Below are positions 23,578 through 33,920 of a DNA stretch of 64,000 nucleotides, piece by piece. Every line of letters begins with the position of its first letter. Within the stretch, counting starts at the first letter, position 1. Below the pieces are notes generated by a model. It was not told the origin of the DNA, searched no databases, and saw only the letters and a program-made list of their open reading frames with translations. The translations under genes were made by a program, and so were the position numbers. Source of the DNA: Liolophura sinensis (taxonomy: Eukaryota > Mollusca > Polyplacophora > Chitonida > Chitonidae); contig NC_088301.1 of assembly GCF_032854445.1 (NCBI RefSeq), positions 52,131,187 through 52,195,186 of the forward strand. Reading direction: 5' to 3'.

Positions 23578-25380
23578 TTAGAATACTTTCTGAATACAAG
23601 AACTAATTTTCTTATTTTATAGTATACTTTACCATATTCTGTAGTTGTATTTTGTTGTATAAAATTTGGTCTTGATAAATACTTCTTTACACTTCCTGGA
23701 TAATAATTTAAAAGTTAAAAGGCTATAATGTCTAAAAATGGAGTTTCATATTGCTCATAGAAATTAAATTCTGGTCATTCTGAACTGTTATTCTTCTCAC
23801 AATGCATTTGGATAAAACTTCAATAAGTTTAGGTTTTGGACTGCAAGCAAAGAAATATATAATGCTTCTCTCTGCACAGCCTCATGATAAATATAGCTTT
23901 AGAAGTGTTCTTGACAAATAATTGGCATGTAGTGGATGTCAGTATGAACTCAAACCTGGCACCCATAGTAAAAACTTAATTACTTGAAACGTGCATGATT
24001 GTTACTGTGTGCTCTCCCCCACCCTCACTCCAAATACTTCTTATCTACTTGTTGGTTCTGCATTACTCTCCCCATGGTGGTTTTAAAAATGTGAATGTTT
24101 TTGTTCCGTATTTTGAGGTGGCAAAGCTGCGTTTTGCCGGATATACCTTTGTACATTTACTCTCTCTGTCCACCTGTAATTGCTACCAGGCGGAAAGTTT
24201 CTTCATTGTTCCTGGACTTATTATGTCTTCAACAGATGTATGTCTTTTAGTACATGGGAACAAATAGTTTTGGTTTCAGGATTCAGTAAAGGTTTACTGA
24301 GGTGTTGGTAGATGGGTGGAACTGTAGCCCCTAGTAATCTTTATTTATCCGGTTTGTGATTTTCATTTGTTATTCAGCTATGTCCTTTGTATGTGGACCA
24401 GGTGAAGAACAACCTTTGTTACAGGTGTGGATTTGTATAACCAGGAGCACTATCTATGAAAGTTGTGCTCGTGTGAAGGACAGATTTTATGCGCTTAGGC
24501 TAAATGTCCCATTGTGGATCTGATGGTCAAGGGGTGAGTTCTACTGAACAAAATCATTTTTTATTAAATTTATACATACTGTTATCGAAGGGATATGTAC
24601 AAGGTGCTTGTTTCCTGTAAACGGTAATAACTTAAATGTTGAAATTTGTCCTGATGTATCCTGATTTTGTTTTGCAGAAAAATATTATTCATGGCATTGT
24701 GTGATGATACATGTATTTGTTTTTGGATTTCCTAGAATATTGTTTTTTTAATAAGTTTATAGCAGAAATCTTCACTTTTCAGAGTATAAAAATTTTATTT
24801 GGCCTCATTCAAACACTTTTTCTCTCAGTCAACCTCTCCATACCTTTTTTCTGTTCTTCTCAACATCTATAGTTTAGTAATGTCCAGTCATTCCTTCTGA
24901 GGTACACATGGGCTTTATAGACAAGTGAAGAGGTTTGTCTGTATGTAGGTATATCCACTCTCAGTAAGCCAGAGAAAATGAGCCAGCTGGTTTACACTGT
25001 GACCTCCTTGGCTAGCTTCAACTGTCAATTTCACCATGCTCATCAATACTCACACCTTCTACCACACTGCTGCTAACCTCTTCACTTGGAGACAAGGCTG
25101 TACATCAGCACAGCCGGTTACCATGTTATACATGTAGGCTTTCATGCATATTTCATTAATTTAGATGTCAGTATTTCATGCCCCGAGGAAGGTACATGAG
25201 TTACCTGGATTTGTACCTGGCTGTAGTTTACAATGCAGACACTAGTGATAATGTAATAACAGGTAAGTATTTAATTACCTGTTTCAGCAGATGGATCTAG
25301 AGCTGTCCATGTACCTTGTATAATGATGTTATATCAAGGTCATCTTGCAGTTGGTGTGTTCATAGGTATCCTTATAGACA
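23578..25380. other. Unique noncoding stretch
   Basis: AT-rich unique DNA. The 90-codon frame at 23995-24267 shows no domain. Around 24960-25260 the G+C rises slightly without a clear repeat. Confidence 0.5.
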
Positions 25381-25494
25381 TGAGGTGTACACCTCAGTGT
25401 GAAGTATAGATGGGGTGCATGTGGGGTGTATGCCTCATGTACCTCATACCTGAGGTGCACTACCTCAAGTACACCCCAGCTATATGCCTACACC

Positions 25495-26035
25495 TCAGAT
25501 GTTCCTCAGGAGCTTTGAAAAAAAATGAACACTTTGAAGATGTACCTTAGCTACACCTTAGAAATTTTGAGAGTTTTTGAGCAGTTTTTGAAAATGAGAT
25601 AATGTGCCTCAAATGCACTTCAACAACTTTGAAAAAAGTCAACACTTGATAGATGTACCTCAGGTACACCTTAGAAACTTTGAAAGTTTTTGGGCAATTT
25701 TTGAATATGAGATAATGGATTTCAAATACACCTCAGCAACTTTAAAAAAAATCAGCTCATAGAAGATGTACCTTAGGTTCACCTTTGAAACTTTGAGAGT
25801 TTTTGAGCAGTTTTTGAAAATGAGATAATGTGCCTCAAATGCACTTCAACAACTTTGAAAAAAGTCAACACTTAATAGATGTACCTTAGGTACACCTTAG
25901 AAACTTTGAAAGTTTTTGGGCGATTTTTGAATATGAGATAATGTATTTCAAATACACCTCGGCAACTTTGAAAAAAATCAGCACATAGAAGATGTACCTT
26001 AGGTTCACCTCAAACTTGAGGAGTTTTTTATGAAA
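25495..26035. repeat. 113-bp tandem repeat, about 5 copies, alternating unit types
   Basis: Equivalent positions (gaaa.tttga.agtttttg) fall at 25561, 25674, 25787 and 25900 with a diverged fifth near 26013, giving a constant 113-base period. Units alternate. Type 1 has gagagtttttgagcagtttt then aatgtgcctcaaatgcactt; type 2 has gaaagtttttgggc then atttcaaatacacctc. Type 1 copies resemble each other more than their neighbours, so the real unit is a 226-bp dimer. Each monomer carries gatgtacct(t/c)ag(g)tacacc, usually a GTACCTnAGGTAC palindrome. No coding potential. Confidence 0.92.
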
Positions 26036-26199
26036 AGTTAGTGGCCATGTACCTGCGGTACACTTTAACCACTTTTTTAAAGTTCTAAAACAAGAGATCA
26101 GATTTAGACATTATACTTCAGACATAACGGTGAATACAAATTTACAAAAAAAAAAAATGTTTATAAAAAATGAATAAATAAAGCATTAACATCACTTCC

Positions 26200-26270
26200 C
26201 ATTCAGTGCAAATATTAACCAATCAGAGAACACAGATATATTTGCCCCTGTTCCAAGATGGCTGCCCTGA
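26200..26270 (+). promoter_or_regulatory. CCAAT word followed by YY1-like site (promoter-like pair)
   Basis: The word ttaaccaatcagag (about 26215-26228) is a good CCAAT box. About 35 bases downstream is caagatggctgc (26254-26265), a YY1-type site in the same orientation. In some animal genes YY1 sites overlap the first ATG, and here the ATG of the site opens a 73-codon frame (26258-26479) that soon becomes AT-rich and shows no domain. No TATA box or CpG island is visible. It may be a decayed promoter or chance. Confidence 0.2.
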
Positions 26271-26650
26271 GATTTACAGATACAGTACACAAGGAACAGC
26301 ATGCACTTATAAACGTACTTAAATTTATCTATAATTTATACAGTCAATATTTCGTTGTTTTCAGCTTGTTCTCTATCAAAATAAAAGTGAAAATAGTGTA
26401 CACCCACCTTACCTTTAAGCATGTACCTCAGTTGTACCTCGGATACACCTCAGGTGTCATATTTTTACCTAATACTTAGAGAGTACACCCCCATCTCCAC
26501 TGAGGTGTACTATAGGTGTACTTGACATACTAATACACCCTCAATATACCTCACATACACCTCAAGTATACCTTAGACACACCTCAGTTCAGATATGCTA
26601 CACCCCAATGGTCCCTCAGATGTGCCTCAAGTATACCTTCAGTACCCCTT

Positions 26651-28869
26651 ATAAGGGTAATGGTAGCTGTCCTGATTAAGGATTCGATCCATGCATGAAA
26701 TGTATTTGTTTTACTAACTTTATGTTTTAATGAAAGACCCATGAGGAAACCACAGCTCTTTTAGCTTATCTGCTTAAACAAATAATGTGAATACACCTGT
26801 TTGTTTATGTTAACATCTACATGAAGAGAACAGGTATGATGACATTTTTATTAGTCATTATACCCCAATACACATTAATAGTTTAGGGGAGAACGAATAT
26901 GCTATTCTCAGATTGTCCATTTGTTGTCCATCCATTATTTGGTCTCCACACAATCTTGTAACAAACTTACAAATTTGACACATACGTTCTTCTCAATGTG
27001 GGTCTCATTGTGACTGGATCCAAATTTGGAGGCAATAGCTCCTTTATTTTTTGTAATTTTACAAACCCTTTACTTTTGATTGGTCTGAAATTGTGTTACT
27101 TTCCAAGAGTCTGATTTGAAGTACAAGCAGCTGTGATGCTTGGTTCCTCATTGCAGGATGATGTATTATAGATGTAATTGATGCTTCTTCTTGTTTACAT
27201 TAGTGGGAAGAAAAACACAGCAAAGTATGCATTTGAGACAAATAATTCAAAATTCAGATACACTGTTCTTATGTTAATCAAGTTGTCAATTATTAGTCTG
27301 ATTTTTATCTCATTACTTATAAGGAAGTTACTAATGGCCACTTGGTTAAGGTGATTGCTTTTTGATTGAGATATTATTTGGTTTCTTTGCTCCAGTTGTC
27401 CTTTAGACTTTGCAAGAAGTGGTCTTGAGTATGACATTAATATGGGAGGCCAAATTACCTTTCAGTTGAGAACTATTGATATTGATAAATCATTTACCGA
27501 TTATAGATATTGCTAATTCATTTATTGGCATCGATAATTGGTACAGATGTTTTGATATCACTAATTTATGTTGTGATATCAATAATTTATTTATCAGTGT
27601 TAATAATTAATTTAGTGAATTGTGAATTTTTTGGAGAAAACACTTTCCATGGTTTATATCTCACCATTGATATATATTTTCTTTTCAAGTTCTGGTCATT
27701 CTTGTCAAATTATTATTAATGTACAGAAATACTCACCAGCAGCTCATTTTGAAAAGTTCAGTGTGGCTCAGTGTCCCAGATCTGTATCACCTGCATATAA
27801 AAGATCTAATAATATGACTGGCGCATGCTGCACCCCATATTTTGTTTGAAATGATATTTTATTTCCCTTGGCAAATTTCAGATTCTTGGTTGGAGGTGTT
27901 TTACTGCTCTTCTATGTGAATCTATCATCACAAGTGTCTTTATTTGACCTGGGGTATGGTATAGTTCATACTATATCTCAGGTTTGACCAAGCTAAGAAA
28001 TCAAAGGGGACAACATTTTGGGGGCGCACCAACCATCAAGCCCTTCAACAGCGAGGTGACCCATTTGAATCCAGTTCTTGTTTTCCTTTATCAGGAAGTT
28101 TGTCTATCAAATACATATATAAATAATATCTATTTATTTAGGCCATGTGGGCAGGGACAGAGACATCATTTTAAAACCCCACTCACAGACTGAGTGACCT
28201 TTTTCCCACAACCAGAACTAAAACACACTGTTAAGAAAAGAATAAGATAGTGTATAACTTGTGCAGAAGGAAGTGTAACCTGTCATGTGCACCGTTTTTG
28301 AATATTTTTAGAAAAATCCTTGTGTGTTTTCTGATATATTCAAGATCTTACAAATTGAATGTGAAATAACCCATCGGTTTCATGCGAACAATGGGAAAGA
28401 AAACTGATAATATAGCACTGTTTGCACAGATTTGTTGTGAAAAATCCCTTTTTATGTGTAGTTTTAATTTTTGGCATTCCAAATTTAAGCCTTCTTACAT
28501 GAAAGTATACAATAGATTTTTGGGGGACAAAATTTGGGTGACATTATATCTGATTTCTCGTTGCGTTGATACTAGTTATAGTGAGTCTGCTCTCTGTGTG
28601 TTAATTTAAGATGTGGCGGACCACTGCTTTATATGTTAGTTTGCTGTTAATTTCGACAAGACAATTTCATGTAACTAATCCAGATGGCCATACTGTTATA
28701 CCACTTCAGATGATGTGACTTATAATAAAGTGTCTAAATGCTTTCTGCTGATGTACAGTTTTAGGAAATCTCTTACTGATATTGAACAGTATCTTGTAAC
28801 TATTTGGATTATTCTAAATAATAGGAAAAATTCAGCTGATTGATTTTTTGCCAAAAATCTCTTGTATGG
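26651..28869. other. Noncoding stretch, partly old repeat-like
   Basis: About 26860-27015 has the order 'ataccccaata ... ttaggggagaacgaatatgc ... ctcagattgtcca ... ccacacaatcttgtaac', which resembles a dispersed invertebrate repeat in layout but cannot be assigned here. About 27480-27720 is built of short gatat/attgat-rich words (ttgatattgataaatcattt and variants), a low-complexity zone. Nothing else was recognised. Confidence 0.4.
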
Positions 28870-29208
28870 CCTCCTCAAAATTAGACTTCCTTGGTGGCCT
28901 AATGGTTAGTGCCTCCGTGTTAGTCAGGAGACCTAGCATCAAACCTGAGTCTGGTCATGCCTTGAATTTCAAAAATGCTATACTTGTTGCTGCCTTGCTT
29001 GGTGCTCAGTTCTGAGAGGTTAGAACAAGGAAACAGGACTGGTCAGCTCTGTGTCAGTAAAATGTGACTGGGTAGGGTGACATGTCTGGTGACTTTATCA
29101 TCATACTTGAGTGGCAGCAGCACTTTGGCAGTATGGACTGAAAGTGCTGTCATATGACTGAAATATTACGATGTAAAACCCCAAACATACCAACATCCTC
29201 TTCAAAAT
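28870..29208 (+). mobile_element. tRNA-derived SINE (family C), eroded, with imperfect 12-bp TSD
   Basis: The element body is about 28882-29196. The flanks cctcctcaaaat (28870-28881) and cctcttcaaaat (29197-29208) match in 11 of 12 bases, a decayed TSD. The head has a tRNA-like A box (ggtggcctaatggttagtgc) and a weak B box (agcatcaaacctg). The body differs from families A and B. The 3' end, gtcatatgactgaaatatta then cgatgtaaaacccc, is related to the ends of families A and B. The degraded TSD and B box suggest an older insertion than the copies at 12869 and 42340. Confidence 0.78.
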
Positions 29209-29519
29209 CTATCAGTGAGTGTTTCTTTGAAAAAACTTTTGTCAAACAGTATCCTGAGTATAATAATAATATTGCTTATATGCAAAACTGTTCCTCTCTT
29301 TTTCAAGGAACTTTGTGAAGTGATACACTGATGTCTACAATAATGTGCCTAATGACAATGTTTGACCACCTGTGAATGTATTTGGTTTCTTGTAATGCCT
29401 AAGATTTCTTTTAGCTTTTTGTCCTCACCAAGAAAGTAGGAGGCTGACTCTAATACAATGACTGCCATCAGCTATCTTATCCTATTAAATGCTGCAATAT
29501 AAATATGTTGTTGAAATCA
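29209..29519. other. Unique noncoding stretch
   Basis: AT-rich unique DNA between SINE family C and the decayed 160-bp repeat. Nothing was recognised. Confidence 0.45.
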
Positions 29520-29970
29520 AATAATAGGAGTTGCTTTTGATCATAAGCAGTGCCTTTATATCATTGTCGAGACGATGGGTTGGATTGCCTTTTGCTGCAT
29601 TCCATAATCTCATCTGAACTTCATTTCATCTGTCTGTTACTTACCCATGCTACGAATGTAAAATAATGTCTTGAACTAGAATCAAGAAAATGTTTTCAGT
29701 GTTTGGTAGTGCCTCGTCATTGTTGAGACAGTGGTTGGGATTTCTTTTTGTTGCTCTCCCCGTTCCAGTATTGCAGGCATTGCCCATCTTTATTTCAATT
29801 CAATATGCCTATGTCTTCCATTGTCTACATTTAATTCAAATCAAAGAGTTGCTTTTGCCCATCCTAACATTCATTCATCATTGTCTATGACCAGGCTGGG
29901 ATCCAAGATGGCTGCTGTGAGTTACTATATTTCATCTGAAGTTCATCATTTGAAAGCGGCACATTTTGCT
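29520..29970. repeat. Decayed tandem triplication, about 160-bp period
   Basis: Anchor words recur in order: tcattgtcgagac at 29561, tcattgttgagac at 29717 and tcattgtctatgacc at 29878, spaced 156 and 161 bases. Shared flanking words are gagttgcttttg (about 29529 and 29848), agtgcct (about 29550 and 29708), gg.ttgggatt and catctgaa.ttcat (about 29612 and 29933). Only these islands match, so the triplication is old. The small frames at 29690-29979 cover it and show no domain. Confidence 0.5.
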
Positions 29971-30100
29971 CGATACTGATTGATTCATCTACTAGTATGG
30001 AAGGCCTCTTAAGAGTGTTTTGTTGATTGATTAGTTCCTTATCAGACAAAATCAAGTGCTCGCATCTAAAATAGAATTTAAAAGCCTTTATTTCAGAAGT

Positions 30101-30168
30101 GCCATAATGCTGGCCGCCGTTGTATAAGTGAAATATTCTTGAGTATGGCATAAAACACCAAATAAATT
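30101..30168 (+). mobile_element. 5'-truncated SINE family A tail
   Basis: It begins gccataatgctggccgccgt and continues tgtataagtgaaatattctt gagtatggcataaaacacca aataaat, a close match to the last ~70 bases of family A copies. The head and body are missing, as is usual for insertions made by incomplete reverse transcription. Confidence 0.82.
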
Positions 30169-30654
30169 AGTAAATATTTCGAAAGTTGCATTTTTACATG
30201 CCAATCTAGGGGAAAGACAGTATCAATAACAGCTCCTTGAGTATGTTAATAATAATGCCAGTGGATTTATAGGTGTGTCGTTCAGACATGCCTTTTAGTA
30301 CAGGATCAGTTTGATGGGTAACTTGTTTTAATATAACAGTGATATACTCTGCATGTACATGGAAGTTTTTGTTATGACCTTTTTCACATATACATGTATA
30401 GGCTTTGGACCAATACATGTGGCTCATATAGTGGTCCTCCTTCACAGTATTCTGAAATCATTTGTCTTCTAATTTCTGTGACACCTGGTCTGCTCTTTTT
30501 AGCAGCATACATGTAATTGTAAGAGAAGTATTTAGTTTCATTTTTCTCACATGGTTAGACTCTTTAATGAACAACATATACATATATTTAGTTTTCCTTA
30601 AAGGTAAAGAAATGCTATATTCTACTTTCAGCACTAATATCTGTCCCAAACATT

Positions 30655-30862
30655 AGAAGAATTAGGGTATGTGTAGTTAAACATCTCTACATACCCAAGT
30701 ACCATAACAAAAAGTCAGTATTCTGAAATCATTTTATGTGGGTTAGCCACACAGCCCTGTATACTCAGGTAGCAGAACCAAATGTTAGTATTCTGAAATC
30801 ATTTGTATGTAGTTGGCTACACTCCCCTGTATGCCCAAGTAGCAGAACTCAAGGTTCTTAGA
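30655..30862. repeat. 70-bp tandem repeat, about 2.7 copies
   Basis: The word agtattctgaaatcattt starts at 30717 and 30787 (period 70). Between them the units share ccctgtat.c.ca.gtagcaga and a ttagccaca / ttggctaca block. A third partial copy ends in cccaagtagcagaactc near 30850. The same word occurs once more at 30447, about 270 bases upstream and out of phase. No protein is encoded. Confidence 0.8.
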
Positions 30863-31590
30863 CATCTCAGGTTAGGGATGGGCAACCAGAAACTTAATCC
30901 AAGCTAATGTCGATCTGTATTTGCAATCAATATTCCCTGCAAGAGCTAATAAATAGGTATGCAGTATTAAGGTGTGTTTTTCAGTATTTTAAGCTTGTTT
31001 TGAATTGTTGTCTTGGCACCAGTCTGAAGAGTGTGTAGGAGACCATAATACATGTCTTTCTACTGTCCTAGACTGTCTCTAATGGCCCATCTTTTTTATG
31101 TTTCTTGGTCAATTTTTTTTTTTTTTTTTTTTTTGACATTGAGAAATCTGCCAGACTTGTCTTCGTGTACATTATTTATTGTAGTCTTAAAGGGCTTGGT
31201 GTCTGCAGACTGTGACATGTGAACACACGCTTTTACAGCCCGTGATGTCTTCTGAGCATTTTCCATTATTGTAAGTAATAGACAGCTGGTTTCCAATTTA
31301 TCACAGTTCATTTTAAACCTTTTGATCATGTTCATGCTCAAAATTTTCAGTTAATGTAAAATAAAGTATGACCCGCATGTGTGAAAGTTAGACATATGGC
31401 CAAAGGGACTTTCCAGAATAACAGACATTGTTAAATAGTTTATCAGAAAGTATCCACTGATGCAAGACGAAAATTTGTTGACACATTTGATTGGAGTGTT
31501 GTTAAATGCTGGTTTCTTTTTTTGTGTTTGTGTTTTTTTGTAACTGATAGGAAGTTATTTTTTACCCAGGCATTTTGCCATGCAAGGTCA
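30863..31590. other. Unique noncoding stretch with poly-T run
   Basis: It holds a run of 22 T at 31113-31134. No exon or repeat was recognised. A minus-strand frame at 31096-31341 ends in the poly-lysine made by this run and is spurious. Confidence 0.5.
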
Positions 31591-31940
31591 GTAATTTAAT
31601 GGATCGCGGAGGCATTTCCAGGACCAAATTGGTGACAGTACGCAGAGCCTGTCTAAGTGGGTGTTGTCTCCATCGGATGTAGGTGTTCCTGCTTGAGCTG
31701 TAGCAAGGTTCCACAAAACATGTTTCCTGGGAAGTCATCTTGTTAGCAGAACATTGCCAACGGTGCAGCCATAATTATGGTGGCAATTTTGGCTGTGGCA
31801 CCATCATGTTTGTATAAATCTGTAGTATTAATAAACATGCCCATCTGCTTGACAGAAAAGCCTGCCTGGCTAATCTTGACTATCCTGGCAGAGGAAGTTG
31901 TTGGGAGGAAGTCTTAGCAATTACTGGTGCAACAATATGT
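31591..31940. promoter_or_regulatory. Candidate enhancer-like segment
   Basis: A GC-richer stretch without an open frame. It holds a FOX/homeodomain-like tagtattaataaaca (about 31823-31837), a symmetrical ccataattatgg word (about 31770-31781), aaaacatgtttcctgg and several tgccaa/ttggca words. The clustering is enhancer-like but conservation is untested. Confidence 0.25.
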
Positions 31941-33650
31941 GACCTTTGGTTGTCAGAAAGACTCAAGCTCTGTGCAAAGTACTGTGAATTCGCTGACTTA
32001 CAGGATGCAGTACATGTATAGTTCAAAGCAGAATGTGTTTTATGTGTAAGATGCTATCAAATCTACCAAAAATGTGTTAGAGAAATGAATACGTTGCAGA
32101 ATGTCTCAGTATCTGAGCAGTGCTTAATCCTGCTGTTGTCTTCAGTTTTACCAATGATTGCATTCATGCAGTTATTTTTTTTTTAATATCAGTTTGAAAG
32201 TAGTATATTGTTTAGTATGCTTCATAAAAAATATTTAATGGAGATAAGTGTGTAGGATTGAATCAACAAAATAACTTTCATTTAAGGAGGGATTGTAATT
32301 TACACTACATGAATTACTACTACAAAGAATTGTCTTGTGGGCTTTCTAATAAACAGCTAGGACTCAGAATGACACAAACCACAGTTTTAATTTTAGTTTG
32401 TAGCCCTGAGTGCACTAATCATAGTTTTGTAAATGAACAAATACATGCATTAGGTTAAAAGAAGAGTGTTTGTAATAATTCATAAAGTAGAAGGAATTAC
32501 TTTCATATTCAGATTTATGAAAATATTAAAGCAAACAAGATATAAACAGAACATTTACATCTTTCCATTGTATTTGCAGAGGTTGAAATTATCTAGAAAT
32601 ACTTTGCCTTTCCAATACAAGTGAAAGTACTTGCCATCATGTTAAGTGGTATATGAACTGGATCAGAGCATAAATAACATCTTGTGAACAATGTACACTT
32701 AAATATTCATAAAAGCACTAAAGTCCAGTAATGTTTTTGGTACACGTTTGCTTACACAGTGTGTCATAGGTTAGTGAGAGTTCATTCTCAAACATTTGAA
32801 TATGAATGATTTTCAAGGTGATGGGTTAACCTGTGAAAGGTACTGTCTTCATTCAGTGTAATAGCTTAGTGTGTAGAAGCAATACATCAATGTATGTATG
32901 AATTTGCATGTGATAGAATACAGAGAATAATTGCAGTCTTGCTCTGCAGTTCATGTTCAGGGCTAATAAATAATAATGATGTAAATAGGTGTGTTTTGTA
33001 TCAACCTGAAGGAAGCATCAAAGGTTAACTCAGATGTCATTTATTATTGGTCTGCTCAGTTACTTTTTATTGTTTATTTATATTAAAAATTTGTACTTAT
33101 TTCAGAAACATGTGACTGTTCGATAGCTGTTAAGTATAACTGGTCGGCGTGCTGCAAACTGAGCAAACACTAATATTTTTGAGTATTACTGTTATTCTCT
33201 TTTCCTACATGTATGACAATACATGTAATGCTAGGATATTTATTTTTCTTATTTTCTTTTTTTAATGATTTTTTCAGTAGGTAAAACGATGACTTGTGAT
33301 GATAAAACGTCATAATTATGAAGAATGATAACACACTATGGTAATTCAATTTATTCTTTTATTCTGCCTTATAGCATTGTATTTAAACATGTGTTCATGT
33401 GCACAGTAACTTAAATGGCCCCATTAGACAAAGAAATCATATTAACACATATAAGGAGAAGTGGATACAGGCTGATTAATTTAATTAGACATTTTAACTG
33501 CAAGCTTTGCCAAATTATGGTATCTTCTGCTGAAAATGGCCATTCATGAAAATTCAAATGTTTTACCATTTCTTGGCATTTTAGAAAAAAAATGTCAAGT
33601 TTGTAAGTATTGGGTGAGGATTTGCTAGGTTTAAGCTATATATCTGTGTT
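31941..33650. other. Unique noncoding stretch
   Basis: AT-rich unique DNA. Nothing was recognised beyond repeated ACATGTA words. Confidence 0.5.
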
Positions 33651-33920
33651 TGTTGTTCTACGGGCTGTCTCGCCTCTATTACCAGCTGTTGGAGTTGGCA
33701 TCACCATCACTCTATACAGCACAATATGCTTCAGGTTGGGTGGGAGTTGTACAGAGCTCCTTGCATCCAACATCTCCTAGAGACATTGAGTAAATACTTG
33801 TGCCTGAGTCTGGACTTACAGGGGACGTGTTTGTAAACAGACAGTGCTGCTCAGGAATCTGCCATTTCTCTCCATGTCGAAGTCCAGCTGCGTGAGACTG
33901 CCTGTAGTCCAACAGTAGAG
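33651..33920. promoter_or_regulatory. Candidate enhancer-like segment
   Basis: Locally higher G+C than the flanks. It contains an E box cagctg, a forkhead-like gtttgtaaacagaca (about 33829-33843) and several CpG. Two overlapping minus-strand frames (33712-33912 and 33816-34148) cross it without a recognisable domain. An unrecognised exon cannot be ruled out, but a regulatory segment fits equally well. Confidence 0.22.

Larger units (their letters stand above)
25381..26650. repeat. Field of TACACCTCAG / CTGAGGTGTA words
   Basis: Variants of tacacctcag and its complement recur irregularly in both flanks of the 113-bp array: about 25381-25510 (starting tgaggtgtacacctcagtg, itself a palindrome) and about 26400-26650 (tacctcagttgtacctcgga, tacacctcaggtgt, ccactgaggtgtactatagg, tacctcacatacacctcaag). 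The middle (about 26066-26400) is unrelated AT-rich DNA. The field seems to be an expanded short word whose palindromic units (GTACCTnAGGTAC, GAGGTGTACACCTC) can pair with each other. AGGTGT also matches a T-box half site, so a binding-site array is possible though unproven. Confidence 0.8.

Noticed and set aside
26650-26690. tRNA or SINE head from the ggattcgatcc word
   Set aside because: Only a B-box-like word is present; there is no A box at a proper distance and no SINE tail.
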